The notes: a model not told the origin generated them from the sequence alone. DNA of 35,028 bases from Candidatus Zipacnadia bacterium (GCA_029820045.1 JALGVE010000011.1:1-35028), one strand, 5' to 3'; positions 1 to 7,813 are shown, counted from the first letter of the stretch. Made by a program: numbers and translations.

Positions 1-8
1 CCGGCCCG

Positions 9-35
9 CGTAGGTCGCGCTTCCTAGCCCGACTC
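9..35 (+). repeat. Single arm of hairpin family B (GTAGGTCGGGCT type)
   Basis: A 27-base stretch matches, at 25 of 27 positions by my count, the left arm of the inverted pair at 28768-28847. No partner arm is seen nearby. It is read as a solitary, slightly diverged copy of the same element. Confidence 0.6.
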
Positions 36-127
36 TCAATGCGGCGCGACACAGGTCCCGGCCCTACTCAGAAGACTTCACACCCACCAGCCAGCTAAAA
101 ACGATGCTCCTGGCCGTTTGCCGCGAG

Positions 128-175
128 CTATTGCCCTTCCTCCACGATCAGTGCCCGGCACGGCGCCGCGCAGGC
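128..175 (-). pseudogene. Decayed duplicate of the cyclase gene 3' end
   Basis: Read on the minus strand this gives ACAAPCRALIVEEGQ and a TAG stop. It parallels TCAAPCRVLVIEEAQ and the TAG that end the cyclase gene at 230-277. The DNA copies lie 102 bases apart and agree at 38 of 48 positions by my count. Differences at synonymous and conservative sites suggest an old coding duplicate, not a recent copy. Going back into the presumed gene, only a few codons precede an in-frame TAA, and the sequence changes to a CCCCC/GGGGG inverted repeat (about 180-205). The likely origin is a tandem paralogue that was largely deleted. The rest of 1-229 holds no gene I can support. Confidence 0.55.
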
Positions 176-229
176 TTGTCCCCCGTAGCTTTAGCGAAGG
201 GGGATCGTTGCCCCCACTTGCGCCATTGC

Positions 230-889
230 CTATTGCGCTTCCTCAATGACCAGCACTCGGCAGGGCGCCGCGCACGTCTGCTGGATCTTCAGCGGCAGCG
301 CCACCAGCTTGACGCGGTCGCTGCGCACTTCGCCGAGCTTGACCAGCGGCGCGAGTAGCAGCACGCCCTGCTCGAAGAACTCCTGGAAGAAGCCCTGCGG
401 CTCCTCCCAGCTATCGAAGCGCGGCATATCGCCGGCGAACAGGAACGGCTCGCGGTCCAGGACCCAGCGCATCGCCTCGTAGGAGAAGTAGGGGCAATCG
501 GATACGAAGTCCGGCTCATCCCAGTGGCTGTCCCAGCCGGTGGCGACGATGATGGCGTCGCCGGGGTTGGTCTCGACCTCGCAGGCCTCCAGGTCCGCGA
601 TCTCCAGGCGCTGATTCGCCTGGGCGGGGACGCGTAGGATCGCCGCGTCGCGCATAAACAGGTCCTCGACAGGCACCTCAACCAGCGGCGGCCCATCCGG
701 GAAGAGGTGCAGCGAGGTTTCCAGGTAGGTCCCGCTCTGCGCCCCGAGTTCGAAGCGCCACGAGTAGGTGGGGTACTCGATGAACTCCGGCTGCGGAATC
801 TCCTCGACGACCACGTCCGGGTACGGCGGCCCGTAGGTCCACATGCCGTGATACATCGGTCCACTGACATCAATGATCCTCACACGCAT
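230..889 (-). CDS. Cyclase-family protein (PF04199-like) with altered metal motif
   Basis: A 219-residue protein resembling the cyclase / kynurenine-formamidase-like family, whose members are metal-dependent amide or ester hydrolases. Supporting features are the N-terminal D-V-S-G-P-M-Y-H-G stretch, a central SGTYLETSLH (residues 52-61) where the family motif HxGTHxDxPxH is expected, and GDAIIVATGWDSHW further on. In the motif the second His is Tyr55 and the Asp is Glu57, while the distal His61 is kept, so metal binding may differ or be lost. I take the start as the ATG at 887-889, because the open frame upstream only translates hairpin repeats and residue 1 begins the recognisable fold. GAGG lies close in front of it. 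The gene lies downstream of a Gfo/Idh oxidoreductase on the same strand, so a shared sugar or amide catabolic role is possible but not shown. The exact substrate is unknown. Confidence 0.75.
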   Translation of the reverse strand: MRVRIIDVSGPMYHGMWTYGPPYPDVVVEEIPQPEFIEYPTYSWRFELGAQSGTYLETSLHLFPDGPPLVEVPVEDLFMRDAAILRVPAQANQRLEIADLEACEVETNPGDAIIVATGWDSHWDEPDFVSDCPYFSYEAMRWVLDREPFLFAGDMPRFDSWEEPQGFFQEFFEQGVLLLAPLVKLGEVRSDRVKLVALPLKIQQTCAAPCRVLVIEEAQ

Positions 890-913
890 CGCCTCACATG
901 TCCCTGAATGGTA

Positions 914-935
914 GGACAGGCGCCCTCGCCTGTCC
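914..935. repeat. Hairpin family C (GACAGGCG/CGCCTGTC)
   Basis: GGACAGGCG, loop CCCT, CGCCTGTCC: perfect 9-bp arms, 25 bases upstream of the cyclase start. The same 20-base core recurs at 19561-19580 inside a coding sequence, and a variant lies at 7792-7813. Confidence 0.8.
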
Positions 936-981
936 GAATACGCGCCAGGTGACTCCGCCCGGGTAGGATGCTGGCGCAATT

Positions 982-1227
982 GGCCCGACAGGAATGTCGG
1001 GCCCCCGGAGGGAGGAACAGGGGCGGCGACATTCTTGTCGCCGGACGTTCCTTGTCCACGGCAGTATTGGCCCGACACGAATGTCGGCCCCCCGGAGGGA
1101 GGAGCAGGGGCGGCGACATTCTTGTCGCCGGATGTTCCTTGTCCACGGCAGTATTGGCCCGACACGAATGTCGGGCCCCCGGAGGGAGGAACAGGGGCGG
1201 CGACATTCTTGTCGCCGGATGTTCCTT
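982..1227. repeat. Tandem triplet of 87-bp units carrying family A hairpins
   Basis: Three near-identical units begin at 982, 1069 and 1156 (period 87); the third is cut short at about 1227. Each unit holds two hairpins. One is GGCCCGACA, loop GGAA or CGAA, TGTCGGGCC (the second unit is imperfect). The other is GGCGACA, loop TTCT, TGTCGCC. The array lies between the Gfo/Idh stop and the cyclase start on the minus strand. Apparent open frames through it are low-information and not taken as genes. Confidence 0.9.
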
Positions 1228-1231
1228 CACC

Positions 1232-2425
1232 TCAGAACGGCACCTCGACTCGCCTTCCTTCCTCCGCCGACACGTACGCCGCGTAGGTGACCGCCACCAC
1301 GTCCCGCGCCAGCAGCCAGCCCGACAGCGGCTGCCGACCCTCGGCCACGCACGCCACGAAATCCTCAATCTCCTGCGGATAGCCGCTCGCCCAGTGCTCA
1401 TCCGGCGAGGGGAAGCTCCAGCCCGCGCGGGTGGAGATTTTCTCGGCGAGGTATTCCTCCCCGAAGGCGGCCTCTGACGGCCCGTAGGCCACGCACTGGT
1501 TGTTCGGATTCAGGTTACACTCGATACGCCCCTGCGAGGAGAACACCTGTACGTGGTTGTAGATGCCGCCGAGCACCACGTCGGAGCTGGCGACCTCGGC
1601 TACCGACCCGTCCTCGAAGGTGATGATCGCTGCCCCCCAGTCCTCACAGTCGGCGAGGCCGGTCTTCAGGTACTTCTCCTCTTCCGCCATGAACGAGGCG
1701 ATGCGCGTCAGATAGCCGACCTCGGCGACGACGCTCCTGGGGCGTATCGCCCTTCCGTCCCTCGCGAGGCCCTCAGCCTGCTTGAGGTAGAGCACACCGC
1801 CGATGGGGTGGGAGCCGGTGCGCAGCAGCGAGCCACCCCCCGCGAGCCGCCAGAACTTGGCGTAGCTGGCGTGGGAGCCGCTGTGCGATTCCTCGGCGAC
1901 CATGCGCAGGATAGTCCCGCCGCTAGCCTCGATCAGTCGCCGCGCCTTCTGCAGCGCCGGCGCGTACACCCAGTTCTCCGCGTACATCAGGCTGACGCCG
2001 GCGTCCTCGATGGCCTGCTCGAGGTCCGCGCACTCGGCCAGGACGGCGTCCATCATCTGCTGGCGGGGCACGGTCTCGCCGATGAGTTCGTCCTCAGGAG
2101 TGTCCGGCTCGCCGCAGTATCCCGTGAGCGGCTTCTCGACGATGACGTGCTTGCCTGCCCGCGCGGCCTGGAGGATGTACTCGGCATGCAGGTTGGTCGG
2201 CACGCACAGGTCAATGAGGTCAAGCTCCTCGCCCGCCAGCATCTCCTCGAGGGAGCCGTAGACGGACGGGATATTGTGCTTGGCGGCGAAGGCCTCGCGG
2301 CTCTCCGCGCGCGCCGAGGTCACTGCCACGACGCTGGCGCGAGCTCTGCTGACCTCGGCGTAGCACCTCGCATGGAAATCGGCGGCGAACCCCGCCCCGA
2401 CCAAGCCGACTCGCACTTCTTGCAT
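1232..2425 (-). CDS. Gfo/Idh/MocA-family NAD(P)-dependent oxidoreductase
   Basis: A 397-residue dehydrogenase-like protein. The N-terminal Rossmann nucleotide site is VRVGLVGAGFAADFHA (residues 4-19), and the family EKP signature is VEKPL at 96-100, followed by the usual C-terminal alpha/beta domain. Enzymes of this family oxidise or reduce sugars, inositols or related polyols with bound NAD(P). Directly after EKP there is an acidic insertion of roughly 25-30 residues (TGYCGEPDTPEDELIG onward) that most members lack. The start is uncertain. GGAGG directly abuts the ATG at 2425, whereas it sits nine bases before a GTG at 2414-2416, which would give a protein three residues shorter beginning at VRVGLVG. 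The upstream region carries a long tandem repeat. Substrate cannot be told from sequence. Confidence 0.9.
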   Translation of the reverse strand: MQEVRVGLVGAGFAADFHARCYAEVSRARASVVAVTSARAESREAFAAKHNIPSVYGSLEEMLAGEELDLIDLCVPTNLHAEYILQAARAGKHVIVEKPLTGYCGEPDTPEDELIGETVPRQQMMDAVLAECADLEQAIEDAGVSLMYAENWVYAPALQKARRLIEASGGTILRMVAEESHSGSHASYAKFWRLAGGGSLLRTGSHPIGGVLYLKQAEGLARDGRAIRPRSVVAEVGYLTRIASFMAEEEKYLKTGLADCEDWGAAIITFEDGSVAEVASSDVVLGGIYNHVQVFSSQGRIECNLNPNNQCVAYGPSEAAFGEEYLAEKISTRAGWSFPSPDEHWASGYPQEIEDFVACVAEGRQPLSGWLLARDVVAVTYAAYVSAEEGRRVEVPF

Positions 2426-2469
2426 CCTCCGACCAACCTCCTACGACTTCCTCCCTGCGCACGCTGCCT

Positions 2470-2618
2470 CCCCGTGCACGCTCCGTCCCCGTGCACGCTC
2501 CGTCCCCGTGCACGCTCCGTCCCCGCGCACGCTCCGTCCCCGCGCACAGGTCCCGTCCCCGCGCACACGTCCCGTCCCCGCGCACACTCCGTCGCCGCGC
2601 ACGCGTCCCGTCGCCGCG
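2470..2618. repeat. 17/19-bp tandem repeat upstream of the oxidoreductase
   Basis: Eight consecutive units of CCCCGTGCACGCTCCGT type (17 bases) or a 19-base variant run from 2470 to 2611, with a partial ninth. The first three are identical, later ones drift to CCCCGCGCAC. Early units include the self-complementary CGTGCACG. The array ends about 45 bases from the oxidoreductase start on its upstream side, where a promoter would be expected. Confidence 0.9.
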
Positions 2619-2642
2619 TAGGTCGGGCTAGGTCCGACCTAC
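2618..2642. repeat. Compact family B hairpin
   Basis: GTAGGTCGG, seven-base spacer, CCGACCTAC. It contains the outer parts of the family B arm brought close together, and directly follows the tandem repeat. Confidence 0.6.
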
Positions 2643-2739
2643 CCGAGCCGGAAGCCGTTGGAGGGGCCGGGCTTTCCTGGCCGCCGAAGCCTTGGCGAAG
2701 GTGGCAGCCCGGCCCGCGCGCGGGAGACGCGATGTCAAG

Positions 2740-2830
2740 GCCGTACGGAGGGCGGGGCTTCAGCCCCGCCACGGGCTGGACCATGATAGCGACCGCCGGG
2801 GCAGGACTGAAATCCTGCCTTCCGTACGGC
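2740..2830. repeat. Inverted pair of family D elements (REPIN-like)
   Basis: Two 31-base arms (2740-2770 and 2800-2830) face each other across a 29-base spacer. Both begin GCCGTACGGA read inward and carry an internal hairpin: GGCGGGGC-TTCA-GCCCCGCC on the left and GGCAGGA-CTGAAA-TCCTGCC on the right. The arms agree at the ends and differ mainly by paired, compensating changes in the internal stem. A single exact copy of the left arm lies at 31073-31103. Confidence 0.85.
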
Positions 2831-2905
2831 ACGGTCTTGTGAGCTCGGCGGGCGAACCAGCGATGCTTCTCGTTAGCGTTGTGCTCATGGCCGGGCGCCT
2901 TGTCC

Positions 2906-3169
2906 TCATCGCTGTTGCGGCTGCGGTGGCGGATCATCCGTACGGTACACCACGATGTAGTAGATAAGCGCGCCGATCCAGCGGGTCATGAAGATGAGCA
3001 GGCACCAGATGGCGCGGGTGTTGCGGTCCGGGAAATCGCGTCCGGCGCAGTCCCAAATCGCTAACGCCGACACCAGCCAACTCGCGAGTGTGAACAGCAT
3101 CATGAACGCGATGAACCCGAAGTACGCAAGCATGAAAACGCTCGCGAAGACCGGCCCTGCCGATTCCAT
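2906..3169 (-). CDS. Small membrane protein, PLDc_N-like
   Basis: An 87-residue protein with two hydrophobic segments (about 8-40 and 55-73) separated by a short polar loop WDCAGRDFPDRNTR, ending in a charged proline-rich tail. The pattern of two helices around a D-C-x-x-R-D loop, then W-x-L-L-I-F-x-x-x-x-x-G-A-L-I-Y-Y-I-V, resembles the phospholipase D/nuclease N-terminal (PLDc_N, PF13396) family. In that family the domain often occurs alone as a small membrane protein of unknown role. AGGAGG lies eight bases before the ATG at 3167-3169, which supports the start. It is downstream of the DUF4091 gene on the same strand with a gap of about 75 bases. No function is assigned. Confidence 0.75.
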   Translation of the reverse strand: MESAGPVFASVFMLAYFGFIAFMMLFTLASWLVSALAIWDCAGRDFPDRNTRAIWCLLIFMTRWIGALIYYIVVYRTDDPPPQPQQR

Positions 3170-3245
3170 CTCCTCGGCCTCCTATGGGTACGGGAACTGG
3201 ATGCGGACGCACTTATTCTCCTGTTCCTGCCCCAATCAAGACTGG

Positions 3246-5615
3246 CTATCCACCCATCGCCGTCTGAACCTTCAGTATCTGCTCCGCCACGATCCAGCGG
3301 TAGACGTCGAAATCATGGGCCGGCCACAGGTCATCATACTTGTACTTGGGCTGAACCTGGATGCTATCCCAGACGTATTGCAGCTCTTTTTCCGCCCTGG
3401 TCGCAGCTTGCCTGGCCGCCGCGTTGTCCGAGGCCTTCGCCTTCTCGACGAGTTGCTGCAGGGTGTAGACGTAGCGGTAGTCGTCATAGCCCTCGCGGTA
3501 GGCCTCCCACAGCGCGACCGGCATGGGCGCGCCGTCCGGCTCGTGGCGGTTCATGAAGTCCATCGCGGAGCCGGTGAGGTAGTTGAAGGGGTCCCCAATA
3601 TTCGCACAGTATATCCATGGGATCAGCGTGCGGAACCCAGAGCGCCAGAAGCCGAAGCCGAAGGTCATGCGCGCGCCGGCTACGGGCGTGTGATCGTTCT
3701 CGCCCGCGACGTGGTTCGGGTAGCACCAGTACTCGACCCCGCGCGCGGCGCTGTCGCTCAGCACCGTCTCCCGGTCTGGCGCAAATGGCTGCGTGCACCA
3801 GACATCCACCAGCGACTTCCACGGCTGGAAGGCGTCCGCCGTCGGGTCGGCGGTCAGGTAGGTGCGCACGCCGGCGTCCTTGACCGCCTTGAGCACGATC
3901 TTCATGAACTCGACGGCCTCCGGCTGCCTGCCCGGCTCGTCAATCGGGTAGTAGAGGAACTCCGGCCACCCACGCTTTACACGCTCTGCCTCGACGACCT
4001 TACACATGGCCGTGAGCTCCTGCGCGAACTCCGGCGGCGGGATCTTCACCATCCGCAGGTGGGAGCCGTAACTCTCCTTCATATACTTGCGGTAGATGCC
4101 GCCAGTGTTGACGCTCACGATGAACGGTGGCTTGAAGTTGTACCTCTTGGCCAGGTCCAGCTTCGCCTCAAGGCCGGTCCAGTCGGGGTGGAACTCGCCG
4201 TTCTCGTCGGCGGGGGCCATCCAGGCGCTCATGGTGACGTTCCGGATACCGTGCGCCACCAGGTCTTGCGCCTCCAGCTCCGCCTGCCGCCGGAAGTACT
4301 CGCGGCTGACCTCATCGCTGGCGCTGAGCATCCGATCAATCGGGTGCCGGTAGTAGATGCCGTAGATCTTCTCGGGGTCCTCCTGCAGCTTGATGGGCAG
4401 CACGCGCAGCTTCACCGGCACCGTTGCCTCGCCCGCATTCATGGCCGCGAGCTTGAGGGAGCCGGTGTAGATGCCCGGCTGGGCGTCCTCGGGCACTCTG
4501 ACGGTCAGCCAGAACCGATCCGTCTCGCCCTCAGGCACGTCCGTGAACTCGAACGGCTCCAGCACGTCGGGCACGATGCGGTAGCGATGCAGGACTGTGT
4601 AGTTCGGCCGCGCCTTCATGTACTTGACGTGCCGCACATCAATGTCGGCGGCGGCGATCGGCCCAAGGTCACTCACAGTTACCATCAGCTTCTCGAGGTC
4701 CCGCAGCGCGCGCACGCTGACCGTCAGCGGCTCGTACTCGCCGGGCGAGGCGAAGATACGCAGCTCCGGGTTGGTCTCCTCCGGTCTCGGCGTCATGTTC
4801 GGGTAGACGCACTCGGGCCAGGGACGATGGAAGATCACGTATCCGCGCTGTCGGTCGGCGTCACTCAGGGCCGGCATCGCGCCGGTCTCCGGCGGCGGCT
4901 CCAGTGTCCACTTCTCGGCCTCCGCCGGCGGCAGGAAGAAGGTCCAGTCCTCCAGCGGCTTGATGATCTCTTTCTCGACACGCGCCGCCTCCCCGTCATC
5001 GTAGATGAGCACTGCGCTCGCCAGCCACTTGCTGTGCGGCTGGAAGCTCACCGCCAGCTTCCCGCTGGTGACCAGTGCCCTCAGATTCAGCACGCGGTAG
5101 GTGTAGCCGCCCTCGATCTGCACTCTTCCGGCCCCCTCGCCCAGCACCGAGGCGAAGTCGTCGCCTGTCCACAGTTGCGCCGCCTGCTCGGCGTCGGTCG
5201 CGGCCACGCCGAAGTCCCAGTACTGATTCCGGTAGCTATCGCTGGTGCCGCACATCACGTAGACGTGGTACTCTCCGTTGGGCAGGTCCACCAGGAAGCG
5301 GCTGTCGCCCTCGCCGATGATGCAGTCTTCGGTGATGGCGTTCGTGTACATGACCGGCGGCTGCTCGCGCCCTCGGCTCTTGCTGAAGACAGGCTCGGCG
5401 TAGATGCGCGCCTGCTCCTTGAGCCCCTCGGCGCTCTCCCATCCGAAGCCGGCATCCTGCGAGTAGACGGACGCCGCTGTCACCGCCGTCGCGCCCTCCC
5501 ACACGTTCGAGTCGGCCTTGCCCATGTCGAACAGGCGCGTCTCGGCGAAGACGTTGCTCACGCAACATGTCAATGCGAACAACAACGCCGTTACGATGAC
5601 GCACTCGCTTCTCAT
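3246..5615 (-). CDS. Secreted DUF4091 glycoside-hydrolase-like protein
   Basis: A 789-residue exported protein. Residues 1-24 form a signal peptide with a cleavage site after VFA. Residues about 25-205 look like a galactose-binding or malectin-type beta domain (RLFDMGKADSNVWEG and a GFGWES strand). Residues about 250-410 form a second beta-rich domain. The rest is a DUF4091-type (PF13320) barrel with FLYYPIDEPG (about 553-562) and the C-terminal WEAYREGYDDYRY signature. DUF4091 proteins are thought to act on polysaccharides, and the Asp-Glu of DEP sits where glycosidases of this fold keep a catalytic acid. The start is the ATG at 5613-5615, with GGGAG eight bases upstream; an ATG five codons earlier lacks a ribosome site. 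The upstream lipoprotein gene stops five bases before this start, so the two are probably translated together. The substrate is unknown. Confidence 0.88.
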   Translation of the reverse strand: MRSECVIVTALLFALTCCVSNVFAETRLFDMGKADSNVWEGATAVTAASVYSQDAGFGWESAEGLKEQARIYAEPVFSKSRGREQPPVMYTNAITEDCIIGEGDSRFLVDLPNGEYHVYVMCGTSDSYRNQYWDFGVAATDAEQAAQLWTGDDFASVLGEGAGRVQIEGGYTYRVLNLRALVTSGKLAVSFQPHSKWLASAVLIYDDGEAARVEKEIIKPLEDWTFFLPPAEAEKWTLEPPPETGAMPALSDADRQRGYVIFHRPWPECVYPNMTPRPEETNPELRIFASPGEYEPLTVSVRALRDLEKLMVTVSDLGPIAAADIDVRHVKYMKARPNYTVLHRYRIVPDVLEPFEFTDVPEGETDRFWLTVRVPEDAQPGIYTGSLKLAAMNAGEATVPVKLRVLPIKLQEDPEKIYGIYYRHPIDRMLSASDEVSREYFRRQAELEAQDLVAHGIRNVTMSAWMAPADENGEFHPDWTGLEAKLDLAKRYNFKPPFIVSVNTGGIYRKYMKESYGSHLRMVKIPPPEFAQELTAMCKVVEAERVKRGWPEFLYYPIDEPGRQPEAVEFMKIVLKAVKDAGVRTYLTADPTADAFQPWKSLVDVWCTQPFAPDRETVLSDSAARGVEYWCYPNHVAGENDHTPVAGARMTFGFGFWRSGFRTLIPWIYCANIGDPFNYLTGSAMDFMNRHEPDGAPMPVALWEAYREGYDDYRYVYTLQQLVEKAKASDNAAARQAATRAEKELQYVWDSIQVQPKYKYDDLWPAHDFDVYRWIVAEQILKVQTAMGG

Positions 5616-5620
5616 CTTTA

Positions 5621-6454
5621 TCACTCCCATGGCGACGAGACTACCCGGATTGCCTGTGTTGCCACGCCGGAACCGCCCTCGACCGTCGCCTCCAGCGTGT
5701 AATCGCCCGCCTCGAGCAGATCACCGCCGAAGCTGAGCAGGAGCGTCTGAGGACCCTTAGTTGCATCCGTGGCCAGGGTCGCTGACTGTTCTCCACCACG
5801 TTTGAGGTGAAGGGTGATGGGCCGCCGCTCGGCTTCAAGCGCTGTAGCGGCCGCAGGTTCACGATGGTCGGCTCTGCGTAGCGCAGCAGCGCTAGCTCAT
5901 CAAGGTAGAAGTCCACGACATCCTTGTCGGTATAATTGGACTCGGAGATGAAGAACTGTATCGCCGTGCAGTCATTGATGTTGGGGATGTCAGCCAGCGG
6001 GAAGCGGCTTGCCCTTCTTCGCCTCACTGAGCGTGCGGCTCCACGAACCAGCCTTGTCCGGGCATCGCAGGATCAGCCCCAGCGGCGTGCTCGGCAGCTT
6101 GTCCCGCGAGCTGTCGGCGTAGAGCCAGAAGTCCAGGAAGTCCCACTGTGACCAGTCGCGCTGATCCTCCGGGATCGGGTGGTATGTCCGGGGCCAGCCG
6201 ATGGGGTAGTTCGGCTCGCCGGTGGTGTGATCCACATTAATGTGGAAGTTGAGCGCCTTCCCCTCACGCGCGTGCTCCTCGGAGGGCTGCATGGTAGCTT
6301 CGGCGGTCTCCCAGCCCTCGCCGGTCTCTTCATCGGAGATTAGCAGTTTCTCCATCTTCGGTTCGGGCGTCGCTGCCTGCTCCTGCGCGCACCCGCACGC
6401 AGCAACCAGCAGCGTAGTCATAACCAGCAACACCGACCATCCCTTGGTTCGCAT
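5621..6454 (-). pseudogene. Lipoprotein with carbohydrate-binding-like domain, two compensating frameshifts
   Basis: The reading frame starts at the ATG 6452-6454, six bases after GAGGAGG plus ATGCCC, and has a lipoprotein signal with LLVAAC as lipobox. It is clear down to SEAKKGKPLP near 6000. There the coding sense moves by one base into the frame reading DIPNINDCTAIQFFISESN and VVDFYLDELALLRYAEPT. Near 5840-5860 it returns to the first frame, reading TALEAERRPITLHLK to VVSSPWE and the TGA at 5621-5623, five bases before the DUF4091 start. In the middle the original frame has several stops. The joined product is about 277 residues, with one beta-sandwich domain like those that bind sugars and a second C-terminal beta domain. 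Either the gene is broken or two single-base consensus errors are present. The intact ends and codon quality favour recent decay or sequencing error. Confidence 0.7.
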
Positions 6455-6590
6455 GGGCATCCTCCTCGCGCTCGTCGGGAACTGTTGGGTTCTTCGCGGT
6501 CTACCTCTGTCAATCCTCTTTCCGCCGCCGCTGACGGAGGAGGTCGCTTGGCCGGAGCGCCGAACCTCCGATTTCGGTCACCATGCTTCG

Positions 6591-6667
6591 CGTAGGTCGG
6601 GCTTCCAGCCCGACATCATTGGCTGTCCGCAAACGACGAACGAGTCGGGCTGGAAGCCCGACCTACG
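6591..6667. repeat. Inverted pair of family B elements (REPIN-like)
   Basis: Perfect 24-base arms (6591-6614 and 6644-6667) of the CGTAGGTCGGGCTTCCAGCC type, separated by 29 bases. Each arm also holds the short inverted repeat GTCGGGCT/AGCCCGAC. The spacer shares GCAAACGA and ACGAGTCGGGCT with the pair at 28768-28847. It lies between the divergent lipoprotein (minus) and oxidoreductase (plus) genes; nothing else is recognised in 6461-6760. Confidence 0.9.
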
Positions 6668-6760
6668 CGGGGGGTTGCGGGTCGTTTTCCGTTGGTCCGA
6701 TGGTTGCCCGCCGTGGCCCTGGACCAAGGCGGGTCTGAAGCCCGAAGGAGGAACGATCCC

Positions 6761-7786
6761 ATGGACAGACTTCGCGTTGGCGTCGTTGGCCTCGGCGGAA
6801 ACGGCCGCGCCTTCGTGCGTGGCTACCTCGCGAGCAAGAGGGCGGAACTCGTCGCCGTGTGCGACCTCAACCCTGAGCGCGTGGAACTGGTCCGTGATGA
6901 GCACGGGGTTGAGGTCGGGTACAACGACCTGGACGAGATGCTGACGAGAGAGCGCCTGGACGTGCTCTCGGTGCATACGCCCGACCACCTGCACGCCGAC
7001 CCGTTCATCGCGGGGCTTGAGGCCGGCTGCCATGTGTTTGTGGAGAAGCCGATGGGCAACACCATCGAGGACCTGGAGCGGATGACGGAGGCTGCGCGCG
7101 CGAGCGACCGCAAGACGCTGGTCGGGCACATCCTGCGCTTCAATCCCTTCTTCGCCGAGGTCAAGGAGCTTTGCGCCGCCGGCGAACTGGGGGAGATATT
7201 CTACCTGGAGGCGGACTACATCCACCGCCTGGTGCGCCAGGGCGATGCCGAGCGCACCAACCCGTACCTCGGCAACATCAACTGGTGGCTGGACCACGAG
7301 AAGCCCATCGTAGGCGGCGGCGCGCATCAGCTCGATTTACTGCGGTGGTTTGCGGATTCCAACGTGGTGGAGGCTTTCGGCTTCGGCAACTCGATTGCAT
7401 TCCCGGCGATGAAGCACGACGACTGCATGGCGGGCCTGTTCAAGATGGAGAGCAGCGCGGTGGCGAAGGTCACCGGCGCGTACGGCGTGGTCGGGCCGCG
7501 CCCGCAGCACTCCAACCTGGAGGTTTATGGCACCGAGGGCACGATTCGCGGCGGCCAGCTCATCAAGGGTGATCACGACGCCCCGGAGGTTACGGACCTC
7601 GCGGCGAAGGAGATTTCCGGGCATCCCTTCGAGCCGGAGATAGATCACTTCCTGGAGTGCATTATCGAGGACAAGCCGACACTTACTGACGCTTTCGATG
7701 GCGCGAACAGCGCGGCCGCTACGATCATGGCGGCCGAGTCCATCCTCTCGGGACGCCCGGAGCCGGTGCCGATCTTCCTGCCGTGA
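6761..7786 (+). CDS. Gfo/Idh/MocA-family oxidoreductase
   Basis: A 341-residue dehydrogenase-like protein and the only clear plus-strand gene. It has the Rossmann motif RVGVVGLGGNGRAF (residues 5-18), the second-strand acidic end VAVCDLN (31-37), and VEKPMGN (94-100) as family signature. The C-terminal domain includes WWLDHEKPIVGGGAHQLDLLRWF, where GGGxHxxD is the usual catalytic region of the family. AAGGAGGA stands nine bases before the ATG at 6761, which settles the start against an earlier in-frame ATG at 6692. It shares only family features with the oxidoreductase at 1232-2425, so they are not recent duplicates. Its partner genes are not evident: it is divergent from the DUF4091 cluster and convergent with the ABC operon. 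A role in sugar breakdown is inferred from the family. Confidence 0.92.
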   Translation: MDRLRVGVVGLGGNGRAFVRGYLASKRAELVAVCDLNPERVELVRDEHGVEVGYNDLDEMLTRERLDVLSVHTPDHLHADPFIAGLEAGCHVFVEKPMGNTIEDLERMTEAARASDRKTLVGHILRFNPFFAEVKELCAAGELGEIFYLEADYIHRLVRQGDAERTNPYLGNINWWLDHEKPIVGGGAHQLDLLRWFADSNVVEAFGFGNSIAFPAMKHDDCMAGLFKMESSAVAKVTGAYGVVGPRPQHSNLEVYGTEGTIRGGQLIKGDHDAPEVTDLAAKEISGHPFEPEIDHFLECIIEDKPTLTDAFDGANSAAATIMAAESILSGRPEPVPIFLP

Positions 7787-7791
7787 CCGTG

Positions 7792-7813
7792 GCACAGGCG
7801 ACCTCGCCTGTGC
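7792..7813. terminator. Hairpin between convergent genes (family C variant)
   Basis: GCACAGGCGA, two-base loop, TCGCCTGTGC: perfect 10-bp arms, six bases after the plus-strand oxidoreductase stop and about 50 bases beyond the permease stop on the other strand. Its placement suits a bidirectional terminator, though there is no T-run. Its sequence also matches the repeated family C core, so it may simply be one of those elements. Confidence 0.5.

Noticed and set aside
982-1227. A CRISPR array.
   Set aside because: The units are tandem copies whose intervening sequence is also repeated; there are no unique spacers and no cas genes. The same reasoning applies to 20125-20478.
1553-2842. A 429-residue plus-strand open frame.
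   Set aside because: It is the mirror of the Gfo/Idh gene and runs through the tandem repeat and a hairpin pair; no family resemblance.
2988-5702. A 904-residue plus-strand open frame.
   Set aside because: It is antisense to the DUF4091 and PLDc_N-like genes, rich in Arg, His and Leu with no domain pattern, and is the usual shadow in high-GC DNA.
5840-6012. Programmed ribosomal frameshifting in the lipoprotein gene.
   Set aside because: Neither shift point shows a slippery heptamer or a clear stimulatory structure, and two opposite programmed shifts would be exceptional.
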